Positions 1-8,726 of a stretch of 35,426 nt of DNA are shown piece by piece. The DNA lies in the IMG/VR virus record IMGVR_UViG_3300047163_000050, positions 1 to 35,426 of that record; one strand, written 5' to 3'. The translations under genes and the position numbers were made by a program. Below the pieces are notes generated by a model. The model did no database searches. It worked only from the letters and a program-made list of their open reading frames with translations, and was not told where the DNA came from. Position 1 is the first letter of the stretch. Each line of letters begins with the position of its first letter. This DNA comes from a virus.

Positions 1-87
1 TCCCATATGTGGACTTGGTGCCGGGGGTGAAGATAGATGTGGACCGGCATCAGCCATCAATCCATGGGCGGAACCAAGGCGCACGCA

Positions 88-3000
88 TTAAAGCTCCGAG
101 CTCGCGGTGTAGTGGATGCAGTACGCGCCGCCGGAGCTGCTATTCCAAGTTGCCATAAAACCGTTTTGACCGGCGTTTCCTGTCGTTAAAGTTCCCAGAT
201 TATCCGAAAAGTTGGGAAGGCCGCCCGTCGTCGTTGCGCTATATTTGTTTGCGTTTCCGGCGCCGTCCCAAATGCTTAATGTCCCTGGGGCGGCGCGCAT
301 TTGCGTAAAAAACGCCCAAAAAGTGCCGGAATAAACGACAGCCGGATACCCACTGCAAGCCATTCCGAGTCTAGTCGCGGTGCCGGGAGTAACGTTGTTT
401 CCGTAGGTACTGAAAAAATACCTCTGCGACAGCGAAAGCTCCGACCAAATAGGGCGCAACTCTGGCGGTGCGACGACCGAGGGGATTGCATTGTTGGTCG
501 CCCCCGGCGTCACGCGAATATCCGCTGCCGCGATGTAACAATACTGCGATGACGTCAGCGCCGTGTTGCAATCGAACGTGACCTGATACCCATTCGATGC
601 GCTGGACGACGGTGTGAAAGTGTACGCTTCGAGGCACCATGACCCGCTGGCGCAGCTCGTTAGGCTGGTCGCGGAAAGGTCTGAGGTGCAAGTGCCGAAA
701 TTGTCCTGCGCCGAAGCGTAGCATGTCGAGATTTTCGGCGTGACAGCCGATCCGCTCGTCTGCTGATAATAGAATTGTACGGTGACCGTTTGGCTCGTCG
801 CCAGCGGCGCGGCGATGTAGCTCTCGATGCGCTCATAGACGATCGTGTCGGTATTGCTGGTCCCGCCCACGCATTGCAGCGAGTAGAGCACGCCCACGGT
901 TGAAGTCGGTCCGCTCGCTCGAGCGCACGTGAACGCGGCGCCCGTCTGTTTGACGATCCAGCCATCCGCCGTATAAGCGCCCGAGGTCGAGGCAGAAAGC
1001 GAGGATGTCCCGCGCTGCCAGACGTCAAACGTGCCGTTGCGAAACTTATTGAGGAGGCCGCCTGGCTCGCCGATCGTGACCGTCGTCCCGCTCGACGTAA
1101 TCGTCGCGCCGCCGGTGGCCTTGAGGTTCATCGCGCCCGTGAGACCGTTCAGCGAAGAGACGCCTGCAGTGGCGGACGACGCGATGGTGGACGGGTTGAT
1201 CTTTTTGAACGTGCCTGCGGTGTGATCCCAGATCAGCAGGTAATCGTTAGCGGTATCCGGGGTCGTCGATTGCGTAAGACCCGAAATCGTGAAATCCGAC
1301 GCGTTGGCCGTCGAAGCCGTCGGATTGCCCTTCAAAGTGGCTGCGGCGCTTTGGGCAAGGTTCGAATTCGCGACCGTGTTCGACGCGATATACGTGCCCG
1401 TTATGGGGGTGCCTTGCCATGTGCCGGAACCGATTGTCCCGACACCCGTCAACGACGAACTGACTACGGTGCTGGCGAGAGTCGTTCCCGTAAGGCCGCT
1501 TGCCGGAACCGCCGCCGCCGTGATGGAGGTGTTGCAGCCAAAGCCTGTGTTCGTCGTCCACTGCAAAGCGCTTGAGGCTGTCGAACAGCTCCCGACGGAA
1601 AGCGCGGTCGGTGATGCCGACGAGGCGGTCGCGTTGCCGAGCACCGTGTTGGTGGCCTGGCTCGCCAAATCGCCGGTTGTAACAAGCCCCGTGGCAGTGA
1701 ACGCCGTCGTCACGTTCAGGCTAGGCGCCGTCAAGCCGCTGGGCAGCGTCGTCGATAGAGACGGGACACCGGTGCCAGACGTGACAAGCACGCTGTTGTT
1801 ACCGGTCGCAAGACCCGCGACCGTGTTGCTTGAAGAGGAGTAAAGGAGCTGGTTTGCCGTGGTCGTCGCGGGCCACGTCGCCGTTGACCAGGATGGCGCG
1901 CCGGTGGCACCGGACTGCAGCATTTGCCCGGCCGTTGCCGTGCCCGCCAGGATGGCAAGCGCAGAGCCGGTCGAATAAGCGATGCCGCCATTGGAAGCGG
2001 TAAGACTTGCTCCCGTGCCGCCGTTCGTCAGGGAAACGGGCGTCGAAAGGGCAAGGGTGCCCCCGCTGAGCGACAGGCCCGTCCCAATGCTTGCGTTTCC
2101 GAGCGTGCCGCCGTTGTCATAGAGTATATAGCCGCTCGTGCCGCTGTTGACGCTGGTGGTGCCGACGGTGATCGAGTTGGCCGACGCCGAAATGGTGCAA
2201 CTTGATCCGAGCGTGCAGTTCGTGCTGTTGACGGAAATGGTTGGGCTTGTCCACGTCATCGGCGAAGTCGCCCCGCCTGCCGACGTCAAGACGTAAGTGG
2301 ATGTACCCGCAGTCGCTGGAAGATTGAAATTATAGGCCGACGTGGCGGATGGATTTGCCACGGTGACCACGGCGCCGCCGGTGCCAGAATTGGCAAGCCC
2401 CAGCGTTCCCGCCGTCGATCCGCCTACCCCAAGCACCGGCGCCGTCGTGATTGACGGCACCCCGGAACTAGACGTCGCTAGAACCCCGTCGTTGGCGGTG
2501 GAGAGGTTGCCAAGCACGCCGGCGTTATCATAAAGCAGGCCGTTGTTGGTGCCGCTGCTGATGGTCGAGGTTCCGACACCGAGCGACGCGATGACCGAGC
2601 AGGTCGATGCCAGCGTGCAGTTGGTTCCGTTAATGGTGACCGTGGGACTGGTCCAGGTCATGGGCGACGCACCGCCCGCAGCAGACGTCAGCAGATAGCC
2701 GTTTGTTCCTGCCGTCGCGGGCAGGTTGAAATTGTACGCCGAGGCCGCCGAAGGGTTGTCAATGGTTGCCGTCCCGCCGCTCACGCTTGCGAGGCCGACC
2801 GAGCCGTTGGTTACCGAAGCGACGCCAAGGACAGGCGAGGCCGTGGCGCTCCACGTGTTAAGCGTGCCTGCGTTGAGCAGCGTGCCCTGCGCGGCCGTCG
2901 AGGGCCACGTCGCCGTTGACCACGAAGGTGCTGCAGAACTGCCGGACAGCAGCATCTGGTTTGCGGTCGAGGTGCCGGCAAGGATCGCAAGAGACGAAGC

Positions 3001-3273
3001 GCCGGAATAAACAATCCCGCCCGCCGATGCCGTCAGCGCCGCGTTGGTGCCGCCGCGGTTCAGCGCAAGCGGGTTAGCGAGCGTTGTGTAGATGGCATTG
3101 ATGTCGTTATAGGCGGCCTGAAAATTGGCGCGGACGGGTGCGGAGCTAAGGCTCGAATTGGCGGCCGGAATATTGGGATTGATGGTGCTTTGCGCCTGCG
3201 CGAAGTCGCACGCACCCAAAAGCACGCCGATCATCGCCAGCGCGGCGAACAATGTTTTCATACGTGGTCTCAT
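88..3273 (-). CDS. Phage tail fibre with signal-peptide-like N-terminus
   Basis: This is probably a receptor-binding fibre at the distal end of the tail, and it is the last gene of the tail operon. A hydrophobic segment (residues 5-28) resembles a Sec signal peptide, with LGAC at 19-22 fitting a lipobox. The centre (about 30-735) is rich in Ser, Thr, Gly and Ala and is built of duplicated modules. The C-terminal domain (about 739-1061) opens with NKFRNGTFDVWQRGTSS (742-758) and contains LSQRYFF (948-954), both common in phage receptor-binding domains. It is unusually rich in cysteine for a fibre. Translation could start at Met1 or at Met5 (base 3261), which sits directly before the hydrophobic stretch. 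Neither has a strong ribosome site. A role in attachment is inferred; the receptor is unknown. Confidence 0.8.
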   Translation of the reverse strand: MRPRMKTLFAALAMIGVLLGACDFAQAQSTINPNIPAANSSLSSAPVRANFQAAYNDINAIYTTLANPLALNRGGTNAALTASAGGIVYSGASSLAILAGTSTANQMLLSGSSAAPSWSTATWPSTAAQGTLLNAGTLNTWSATASPVLGVASVTNGSVGLASVSGGTATIDNPSAASAYNFNLPATAGTNGYLLTSAAGGASPMTWTSPTVTINGTNCTLASTCSVIASLGVGTSTISSGTNNGLLYDNAGVLGNLSTANDGVLATSSSGVPSITTAPVLGVGGSTAGTLGLANSGTGGAVVTVANPSATSAYNFNLPATAGTSTYVLTSAGGATSPMTWTSPTISVNSTNCTLGSSCTISASANSITVGTTSVNSGTSGYILYDNGGTLGNASIGTGLSLSGGTLALSTPVSLTNGGTGASLTASNGGIAYSTGSALAILAGTATAGQMLQSGATGAPSWSTATWPATTTANQLLYSSSSNTVAGLATGNNSVLVTSGTGVPSLSTTLPSGLTAPSLNVTTAFTATGLVTTGDLASQATNTVLGNATASSASPTALSVGSCSTASSALQWTTNTGFGCNTSITAAAVPASGLTGTTLASTVVSSSLTGVGTIGSGTWQGTPITGTYIASNTVANSNLAQSAAATLKGNPTASTANASDFTISGLTQSTTPDTANDYLLIWDHTAGTFKKINPSTIASSATAGVSSLNGLTGAMNLKATGGATITSSGTTVTIGEPGGLLNKFRNGTFDVWQRGTSSLSASTSGAYTADGWIVKQTGAAFTCARASGPTSTVGVLYSLQCVGGTSNTDTIVYERIESYIAAPLATSQTVTVQFYYQQTSGSAVTPKISTCYASAQDNFGTCTSDLSATSLTSCASGSWCLEAYTFTPSSSASNGYQVTFDCNTALTSSQYCYIAAADIRVTPGATNNAIPSVVAPPELRPIWSELSLSQRYFFSTYGNNVTPGTATRLGMACSGYPAVVYSGTFWAFFTQMRAAPGTLSIWDGAGNANKYSATTTGGLPNFSDNLGTLTTGNAGQNGFMATWNSSSGGAYCIHYTASSEL
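1870..3057 (-). repeat. Two interleaved duplicated modules inside the tail fibre gene
   Basis: Module A occurs at 2902-3057 (residues 73-124) and 1870-2025 (417-468); both copies share GGT..LTAS.GGI.YS, LAILAG and APSWSTATWP. Module B occurs at 2506-2757 (173-256) and 2095-2355 (307-393); both share SAYNFNLPATAGT, SPMTWTSPT and a paired-cysteine TNCTL..(S)C motif, and end in LYDN.G.LGN. The order A-B-B-A suggests tandem or segmental duplication during fibre growth. Repeats like this are expected in trimeric fibre shafts. Confidence 0.8.
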
Positions 3274-3297
3274 TAAAGCGAACGAACCGGCCTTGCG

Positions 3298-4533
3298 TCA
3301 GCCGAGGTAGGAAACCGACATTTGCATGCCGCCTTGCGTGCCAATAAATAAAGGCGCGTCACTGCTGCCTTCTTCGATCATGTTGATTTGAGTGATCCCA
3401 AGCGCCGGCGGATTTGCCAGCAAAACTGTAAGCTCTGTCTGCATATCAGAGCCGGTAGCATTTACGGTCATCCCGACGGTGGAATATTTGCCGGATGGCG
3501 ACGTGGTTGAATTAACCCCAATCCCAATAGACGATTCCTGCAACCCAAGGTTTGTCATTTGAACACGCTGCCTGAAATCGGCGATAATTGTTTCTTCGGC
3601 GAGGCCAGCAAACGCTTGGATCGTGTTGGCAGAGTTATTGTTCGAGCTTCGCCACGTACCCGTTCCATAGGTCCACGAGGACGTGCTGTCGCCGCCGAGC
3701 ATCACGATGGGCTTACGGTTCCATGCATTCCAGACGCCCCATTTTCGGCTCTGCCCAAAGGATACCCGGCATGTCACCTGACCCGCCGTGGAATCGATAT
3801 AAAGCGAACCAAGATAGGTGGCCTCGTTGGCGGGCACCGCCGTGTAAGTCGTCGCGCCGTTGTAAAGCGTAATGGCGACGGCGTTGGTCCAGATGCCGTT
3901 GAGGCGTGCCAACTGCGACGTTCCAGCACCCGAGCCTCGCGCGCAGCTGCCGGGCGTGGAGTTCGCCCATACCGGCCCGAACCCAAGCGCCAACGATCCA
4001 GAATTGTTGATGGCGAACACATCGACGATGCCGCTTGCGGATGCCGCCGTCGTCAGCGACAGCGTGAGGTCGGACGAGAACGCCAGATTGACGAACTGCG
4101 AGCCGTTATAAACGGGGATTTGGTTCCCTTCGAACGCGGTGTAATAGACGACCGTCGCGCCGGCTACATCGGCGGCAAGGACAGGCGTGCCCGTCGTCAG
4201 CGTCAAACGCCCCTGAGGTTTCAGAGGCGGCGCCGACGAGGCGCTTGCGACTTGGAAGAGAGCGAGCAACTGGGTGGCGATCGCCGTAACGCTGGAAGAG
4301 CCGCCGGAATCTGTGATGCTTTGGTTCAGCTGGCTGACGACGAGGCTTGCCAGCGCCGCCGTCATGACGCTCGACTGCCGCCAGACTTTATTGAGCTGCG
4401 CGGATTGCGCCGTGCCGCTGGAAAAGCCTTCCTGCACATAGCCGCCGCCAGATGACGCCGCCAGATAAGCGCTCTGCGTGACGACGTTTGCGGAAGGATC
4501 GTTTGCGAAGGCGAGGAAATCGCTGGATGCCAT
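3298..4533 (-). CDS. Putative tail fibre or baseplate-attached virion protein
   Basis: This is a 411-residue protein between the DUF2612 baseplate gene and the large fibre. The N-terminus (FLAFANDPSANVVTQSAY, residues 6-23) resembles the opening of phage tail fibre proteins that dock on the baseplate. The next part (about 70-110) has helix-forming sequence and then PLKPQGRLTLTTGTPVL (103-119), a motif often seen in phage fibre or side-tail proteins. The rest is rich in Ser, Thr, Gly and Asn with aromatic residues, typical of beta-structured virion proteins. No enzymatic motif is seen. A 47-base gap separates it from the gene before it. Its fibre role rests on position and composition. Confidence 0.6.
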   Translation of the reverse strand: MASSDFLAFANDPSANVVTQSAYLAASSGGGYVQEGFSSGTAQSAQLNKVWRQSSVMTAALASLVVSQLNQSITDSGGSSSVTAIATQLLALFQVASASSAPPLKPQGRLTLTTGTPVLAADVAGATVVYYTAFEGNQIPVYNGSQFVNLAFSSDLTLSLTTAASASGIVDVFAINNSGSLALGFGPVWANSTPGSCARGSGAGTSQLARLNGIWTNAVAITLYNGATTYTAVPANEATYLGSLYIDSTAGQVTCRVSFGQSRKWGVWNAWNRKPIVMLGGDSTSSWTYGTGTWRSSNNNSANTIQAFAGLAEETIIADFRQRVQMTNLGLQESSIGIGVNSTTSPSGKYSTVGMTVNATGSDMQTELTVLLANPPALGITQINMIEEGSSDAPLFIGTQGGMQMSVSYLG

Positions 4534-4580
4534 TCATGCGCGGTCATCCCTGTTGGAATGAGCCGTCCCTGATGAGCGGA

Positions 4581-5357
4581 TTAAAAACCGGGGTTGAGGG
4601 TTGCCCACGCCCCGACATCAAAGCCGGAGATGGCCGACGTTTCGGCATCGAAGCCAAAATAAGGAGCGCCGGAAACGCTGGGTGTCAGAAAGGCGTCAAT
4701 CTGCACGCCCGCAGGTTTCGCGGTAAGCAATCCCGCCAGAAACATCGCCTTGATAAGCGCGTCAGGCGTGTTTCCTGTGAGCCCATAGAGCATGTGCATC
4801 GCGCCAAAGTCCTGCACGATCAGCCCGATGCCGAGGCTTTCGAAGACGCTGTTCCAAATCGCATAGGCGCCGGGGATGGTGCCATCCCAAGCGTTCCAAC
4901 CGATGGTGAGTTGGATCAACCGCCGATAGGCATCATCGGGAAGGGCCGTCAGCTGCGTGGTCCCCGAGAATGTGTTGAACCACGTCCCCTGATCGAAACC
5001 GACGCCTGTGGTGTCTAATGCGAAGTAAACGCCGGTAATTGCGGTCGGGATGTATCGCGACGCGTTGACCCATTGCCCCACCGCATTGAGCTGCGCGCCC
5101 ACGGCGGTCTCGACATTAAAAGCCCCCGGCATCGACTGCAGCAGCGACACCATGTCGGCAAAAGGCTGCAGGACGTTGGAGAGCGTCGCGATAAAGTTCG
5201 GTTTGCTGGCATGCTCGGACGTGACGAGCGACAGCCAGAACGCGATGCTTCCCGGCACGAAGCCGGGCGGGGTGACGTTGGTGTCCCAATCGAGGCCTTC
5301 GTCCCAGAAGCCCGCAGGGCCACCGGAATCCCAGGTCGAAATAAACGGGTTGACCAT
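4581..5357 (-). CDS. DUF2612 baseplate wedge protein
   Basis: The protein has 258 residues, the usual size for DUF2612, a family that follows baseplate J in many myophages and is thought to fill the role of gpI or gp53 in closing the baseplate wedge. Features include an aromatic, proline-rich N-terminus (WDSGGPAGFWDEGLDWDTN, residues 9-27) and the core pattern AVGAQLNAVGQWV (86-98), followed by LPDDAYRRLIQLTI (139-152). The start overlaps the baseplate J stop as TGATG, so the two are probably translationally coupled. The family call is fairly secure; the precise place in the baseplate is inferred from gene order. Confidence 0.8.
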   Translation of the reverse strand: MVNPFISTWDSGGPAGFWDEGLDWDTNVTPPGFVPGSIAFWLSLVTSEHASKPNFIATLSNVLQPFADMVSLLQSMPGAFNVETAVGAQLNAVGQWVNASRYIPTAITGVYFALDTTGVGFDQGTWFNTFSGTTQLTALPDDAYRRLIQLTIGWNAWDGTIPGAYAIWNSVFESLGIGLIVQDFGAMHMLYGLTGNTPDALIKAMFLAGLLTAKPAGVQIDAFLTPSVSGAPYFGFDAETSAISGFDVGAWATLNPGF

Positions 5358-6574
5358 CAGGTGATGACGTTGATGTCGGCCACTGCGGAGATGGCGGCCT
5401 GATAAAAGGCGATCGTCAGATCTGATGTGCCGAGCGAACCTGACGAGAGGCCGATCTCGATGCCGGTGACATTATAGGTCGCCGCAAAGGCGTCGAGTTG
5501 CGCCTGGCCGTAGCCTGTGGCCGCCACCGCGACGTCGCCGCTGAGATTGGCGGGGGCGAACAGTTTGTTAAGGTACACATTGCCGCCGATGCCGAGCTGG
5601 GAAATCCAGGCCGCGATGGCCTGTTGGATCAATGCGGTTGTGGTCGAGACGAACCCAGTGAGCGGGGTCAGCGTCACCTGCACATAGATCGGGATTTCGG
5701 CGAGCTGATAGAAGTTGATGAGGTCCGGCACCCCGTTCTGATCGATGACGGTCTTGCTCGTCGTCCCATAGGTCGAGGTGCCTGGGCTCTTCTTCGCGGC
5801 TATTGCTGCAGCAACGGCAGCGATGGTGCCCCCTTGCACCACGCAACTGATGCAGTGCGGCGGGATGGTGAGAGCGTTCGTCGAATCGGTGTCGTTCTCG
5901 AAGATCGCAAGCTGGCCGACACCGGCAACGGCAGCGATGGCGGCGTAGATGCCCTCAAGGGGTGTGAGGTTGGGCAGACCTGCCGACGAGGCTTGGCGGA
6001 TGCGAAGGGCGGCATCGCTCTCCTGCGGCTGACCAACGGTCGCAGCCGAAGGATTGGTGACGCTTTGCCAGCCGAGCGTCGGGGTCAGAATGTTGACAAG
6101 GGTTCCCGCGGCCGCCGACACGTTTCCTAGTGTCGTCGATGTCGCGGTGGCGCTGACCGTGCCGCCACTGCCGATCGTCACCGACGAGGGAAGCGCCCAA
6201 ACCGTGTTAAGGTTCTGGTTGTCGCCCACCATGCCATTTGTGATGACGGTGCCGGCAACGCCGGTGATGGTCAGCGTGACGGTGCTGTTTGAGGCCGCTT
6301 TGCGGGTCAGGCCGTTGATGGACACCATCGACGACAGGCCGGTGCCCTGCGCCGTCGAGGGCGCGAAAGCGTTATAGGTGGCGATGCACGCCTGGCCGGT
6401 ATCGTAGATCGCCTGCGCGACAATGGCGAGGAATTGCCCATCCTGGGTGTCGGGCGTGATGATAGCGTCGGAGCCGTAGATCGAATAATAGGCGTTCTGA
6501 AGTTCGGCCAGAATGTCGGCATAACTCGGCGCGGAAATCCCAGTCGCGCTGATCTGCGGAGCGAGCGTCGTCAC
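5357..6574 (-). CDS. Baseplate J-like protein
   Basis: This is the wedge protein of a contractile tail (P2 gpJ / Mu gp47 family), which together with W and the DUF2612 protein forms the baseplate ring. The N-terminus (SYADILAELQNAYYSIYG, residues 17-34) and the TPDTQDGQFLAIVAQAIYD stretch (41-59) fit the family opening. Near residue 185 lies ESDAALRIRQ, matching the family's 'tDeelRqRi' signature. Its 405 residues are in the range for this family. Translation starts at a GTG that overlaps the stop of the gp25-like gene as GTGA. Gene order W-J-DUF2612-fibre is canonical. Confidence 0.9.
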   Translation of the reverse strand: MTTLAPQISATGISAPSYADILAELQNAYYSIYGSDAIITPDTQDGQFLAIVAQAIYDTGQACIATYNAFAPSTAQGTGLSSMVSINGLTRKAASNSTVTLTITGVAGTVITNGMVGDNQNLNTVWALPSSVTIGSGGTVSATATSTTLGNVSAAAGTLVNILTPTLGWQSVTNPSAATVGQPQESDAALRIRQASSAGLPNLTPLEGIYAAIAAVAGVGQLAIFENDTDSTNALTIPPHCISCVVQGGTIAAVAAAIAAKKSPGTSTYGTTSKTVIDQNGVPDLINFYQLAEIPIYVQVTLTPLTGFVSTTTALIQQAIAAWISQLGIGGNVYLNKLFAPANLSGDVAVAATGYGQAQLDAFAATYNVTGIEIGLSSGSLGTSDLTIAFYQAAISAVADINVIT

Positions 6575-6927
6575 AGCGTCACGTTTACCGAGGCCGTCGT
6601 ATCATAAATCGTGGTCACCGTGACGCTTACGGACAGGGCCCGCGTTTTTGTGTTCAGGTTGCTCGAATAGCTCTGGATCGACGCCACGCCCGGCACGCCG
6701 AGGATCACTTGCTGGATGGCGATGTCGTAAAGCGGCGCGGTGTCGTAGCCGAGGATGTCGGTGCTCCATGGCGTGCCCACGGTGCTGTCGAGAAACCATT
6801 CGCCCTGCTGAAGCAGGAGCGCGGTCTGGATGAGCTGCGCAACGGCGGCGTTATTGTCGACGAGGAAGTTTCCGGCTCCGCGACCGAAAGTGTAGTCGCC
6901 GTTCTGATCCTGGGCGCGGACTCGCAT
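6571..6927 (-). CDS. Baseplate wedge protein W (gp25-like)
   Basis: The product is a 118-residue protein of the GPW/gp25 family, which initiates sheath assembly at the baseplate. It shows the family's pattern: an LVDNNAAVAQLIQTALLLQQ helix (22-41), then the GEWFLDSTVGTPWSTDILG motif (42-60) and a C-terminal beta segment (RALSVSVTVTTIYD, 96-109). The reading frame stays open far upstream, but the start at 6927 is preferred: it gives the family length, and its ATG overlaps the spike gene's stop as TGATG. Gene order spike-W-J supports the call. Confidence 0.9.
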   Translation of the reverse strand: MRVRAQDQNGDYTFGRGAGNFLVDNNAAVAQLIQTALLLQQGEWFLDSTVGTPWSTDILGYDTAPLYDIAIQQVILGVPGVASIQSYSSNLNTKTRALSVSVTVTTIYDTTASVNVTL

Positions 6928-7610
6928 CAGGTGCCCGCAGTCGGTTTCGACGTCTGCGAACCGCCCGTCTGGACGCCGCCATGGGTGTGGTTCTGCATAT
7001 CGACCTGATCTCCGCCGCCCGACCCTGCCGTGATGTTGCCCGTGGCCGTGATGGCGCCCGTGACCGAAAGAGTGCCTGAAATGTTGACGCCCCCCGGCGC
7101 CACGATATTGGCGACGTGGCCGCTCGCGAGTTCGATGTAGAGTTCGCCGTCGAGGCTCGTCAGCCGCGTCGTCGATGTGCTGAAGCTTGCCGGCACTTTG
7201 GGTTGACTGAGCTGGCCCGGAAGAAAAAATCCGTCCGACAGATCGTGCATCCGGATCTCGGCTTGCGCCTGGACTCCACCGGATTGCCACCAGGCGTCGA
7301 TGCAACGGGACGCGAACACGAGAAGACCTTCGTCGCCTTGGCTGAGCGGAAAGGTGAGCTGAAAACCGCCGCCGCCTGGGAAAAGAATGGGGCAATCGAC
7401 GCACAGCGGCATAGTGACCGGCGACCAGACGCCCTGCTCGTTTTGCACGAGCGCTTGAATCGCGGGTTGGACATTGGCGGTTTGCTTCCCGCCGGCGCTT
7501 CCGGGCCCTTGATAGATCCCGGGTATCGCGGTCCAGAGTTGAGCCTGCCACCCCCGGAGCGCAGCGCGAAAAGCAACCGTGGAGTTTTCGAAGCGTTCTC
7601 GGCGGTCCAA
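6927..7610 (-). CDS. Baseplate spike protein, Gp138 family
   Basis: This 227-residue protein matches the Gp138-type spike: an N-terminal domain typical of central spikes (MDRRERFEN..AFRAALRGWQAQLWTAIPG, about 1-31), an OB-fold-like middle (CVDCPILFPGGGGFQLTFPL, 69-88), and a C-terminal repetitive beta region (about 145-205). It ends near QNHTHGGVQTGG (206-217); histidines of this kind bind metal in tail-spike tips. The spike sits under the hub and pierces the outer membrane. A stop codon lies just upstream, so TTG at 7610 is the first possible start, and it gives the family's usual MDRRER opening. No clear ribosome site is seen. Confidence 0.85.
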   Translation of the reverse strand: MDRRERFENSTVAFRAALRGWQAQLWTAIPGIYQGPGSAGGKQTANVQPAIQALVQNEQGVWSPVTMPLCVDCPILFPGGGGFQLTFPLSQGDEGLLVFASRCIDAWWQSGGVQAQAEIRMHDLSDGFFLPGQLSQPKVPASFSTSTTRLTSLDGELYIELASGHVANIVAPGGVNISGTLSVTGAITATGNITAGSGGGDQVDMQNHTHGGVQTGGSQTSKPTAGT

Positions 7611-7701
7611 GGCTTACGAAAAGCTTGTGAAAAACATGTGCAGCACACTAGACATTGCTTTTGGCAAGGCGCAATCACCGTTCGGCGTTGAGGAGTTATG
7701 C

Positions 7702-7779
7702 ATGCGTTTGTTGATCACTGTTTTAATTTTCATTTGCTGCGACGCGCTGCAAATCCTTAAGGGTCCGATTTACCCGTAG
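7702..7779 (+). CDS. Possible 25-residue hydrophobic peptide on the opposite strand
   Basis: A 160-bp spacer interrupts the otherwise gap-free baseplate genes. On its plus strand, AGGAG (7691-7695) stands six bases before an ATG that opens a 25-codon frame. The peptide begins MRLLITVLIFICC, enough to span a membrane, and ends LKGPIYP. The frame overlaps the end of the hub gene by ten bases. A competing 20-codon frame starts at 7698. I see only a weak promoter candidate upstream (TTGTGA near 7625), so expression is unproven. It may be a moron-type membrane peptide or chance. Confidence 0.3.
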   Translation: MRLLITVLIFICCDALQILKGPIYP

Positions 7780-8726
7780 GCTTGCACTGCCGTATTGACG
7801 GGCGCGGAGCCATCGACCGACAGACAGATGAGTTCCGAGTACCACGGCTGCCCGCGGCTATCTCCGTCGAACTCGTGAACGAGAACGCGATAGAAGCCGT
7901 CGGCGGTGACGTCGGCGACAAAATTGATGTCGGAATAGCGCGGGAAGCCTTGCTGCGTGATCGTGGTCTGATTGATGTCGGCGTTGTTGATCTCAACGCG
8001 CTGCCCGACTTTTATGAAGGGGTTCAGCAGCGCCCTCACCCTGATGCCCTGATCGGTCGCTTCTGGTGTCCCCACAAGCCCTGTGCGTGCGTTGAGCTGC
8101 ACCGCCTCGCCCGGCAGATAGCCCGTCAGCGAAATGAAGGTCAGGACACCGTTCTGAATACTCCAGGTCGTGTTCGTCGATGCGGCGACATCATCAAGAT
8201 GATCGCGGGCCATCCCGAACAGAACCTTACCTCGAGGAAGGATGCCGCCCGTCGGCGCCGTGCTTGACGACAGCTGCGTGATATTGGCCTGACTGACGCC
8301 GTTCGCAGCAAGGCCCGATTGGATCGCCTGCGCTCGTTGCGTCGGCGTCGAACCCGCAGCCAGCGTTTTGTTCAGCACACCGAAGTTATAAGCGGGATCG
8401 CCGTCGGCGCACAGCAGCTCGACGTAGGAATCGACGCTGCCACCACCGCCGATCTCCTTGCCGCGTTTCACCTGTTTGATGGTGCCGCTGAAAATGACCC
8501 CATAGGGACCGTTCTGATAGCCGGCCTGCAGGGTGACGGCTTGATATTCCTTCTGGATGGACCGCGCCGTCGATGTGGCGAGGTTATAGATTTTGATGTG
8601 CGCCGTGCTCGGCGCTTCCGCGTCGGCGGCCTGGATGCGAAACACGATCCTGAATTGTGAAAGGTCGAGCCCTTTTGAGCCGGACAGGACGACAAGCCCG
8701 ACCTGCCGGAGATAAAGGTCGCTCAA
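7770..8726 (-). CDS. Baseplate hub protein (gp27-like)
   Basis: This 318-residue protein has the size and gene position of the hub of small myophage baseplates, between the plug/Dit-like genes and the Gp138 spike. The N-terminal half has the hub's beta-rich pattern: LRQVGLVVLSG (6-16), then DLSQFRIVFRIQAAD (21-35), the AHIKIYNLA strand (42-50) and the AGYQNGPYGVIFSGTIKQV stretch (68-86), which matches 'y.G..g.iF.G.I'. It would form a trimeric adaptor between tube and spike. Translation probably starts at a TTG whose bases overlap the preceding stop as TTGA. The ribosome site is weak. Confidence 0.8.
   Translation of the reverse strand: MSDLYLRQVGLVVLSGSKGLDLSQFRIVFRIQAADAEAPSTAHIKIYNLATSTARSIQKEYQAVTLQAGYQNGPYGVIFSGTIKQVKRGKEIGGGGSVDSYVELLCADGDPAYNFGVLNKTLAAGSTPTQRAQAIQSGLAANGVSQANITQLSSSTAPTGGILPRGKVLFGMARDHLDDVAASTNTTWSIQNGVLTFISLTGYLPGEAVQLNARTGLVGTPEATDQGIRVRALLNPFIKVGQRVEINNADINQTTITQQGFPRYSDINFVADVTADGFYRVLVHEFDGDSRGQPWYSELICLSVDGSAPVNTAVQAYG

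Noticed and set aside
3559-4455. Plus-strand 298-codon Arg-rich frame
   Set aside because: Shadow of the tail fibre-type gene; extreme Arg content and no motif.
6571-7551. Long 326-codon version of the W (gp25-like) gene
   Set aside because: The upstream two thirds is Arg/His-rich sequence overlapping the spike gene; only the last 118 residues match the family and have a coupled ATG.
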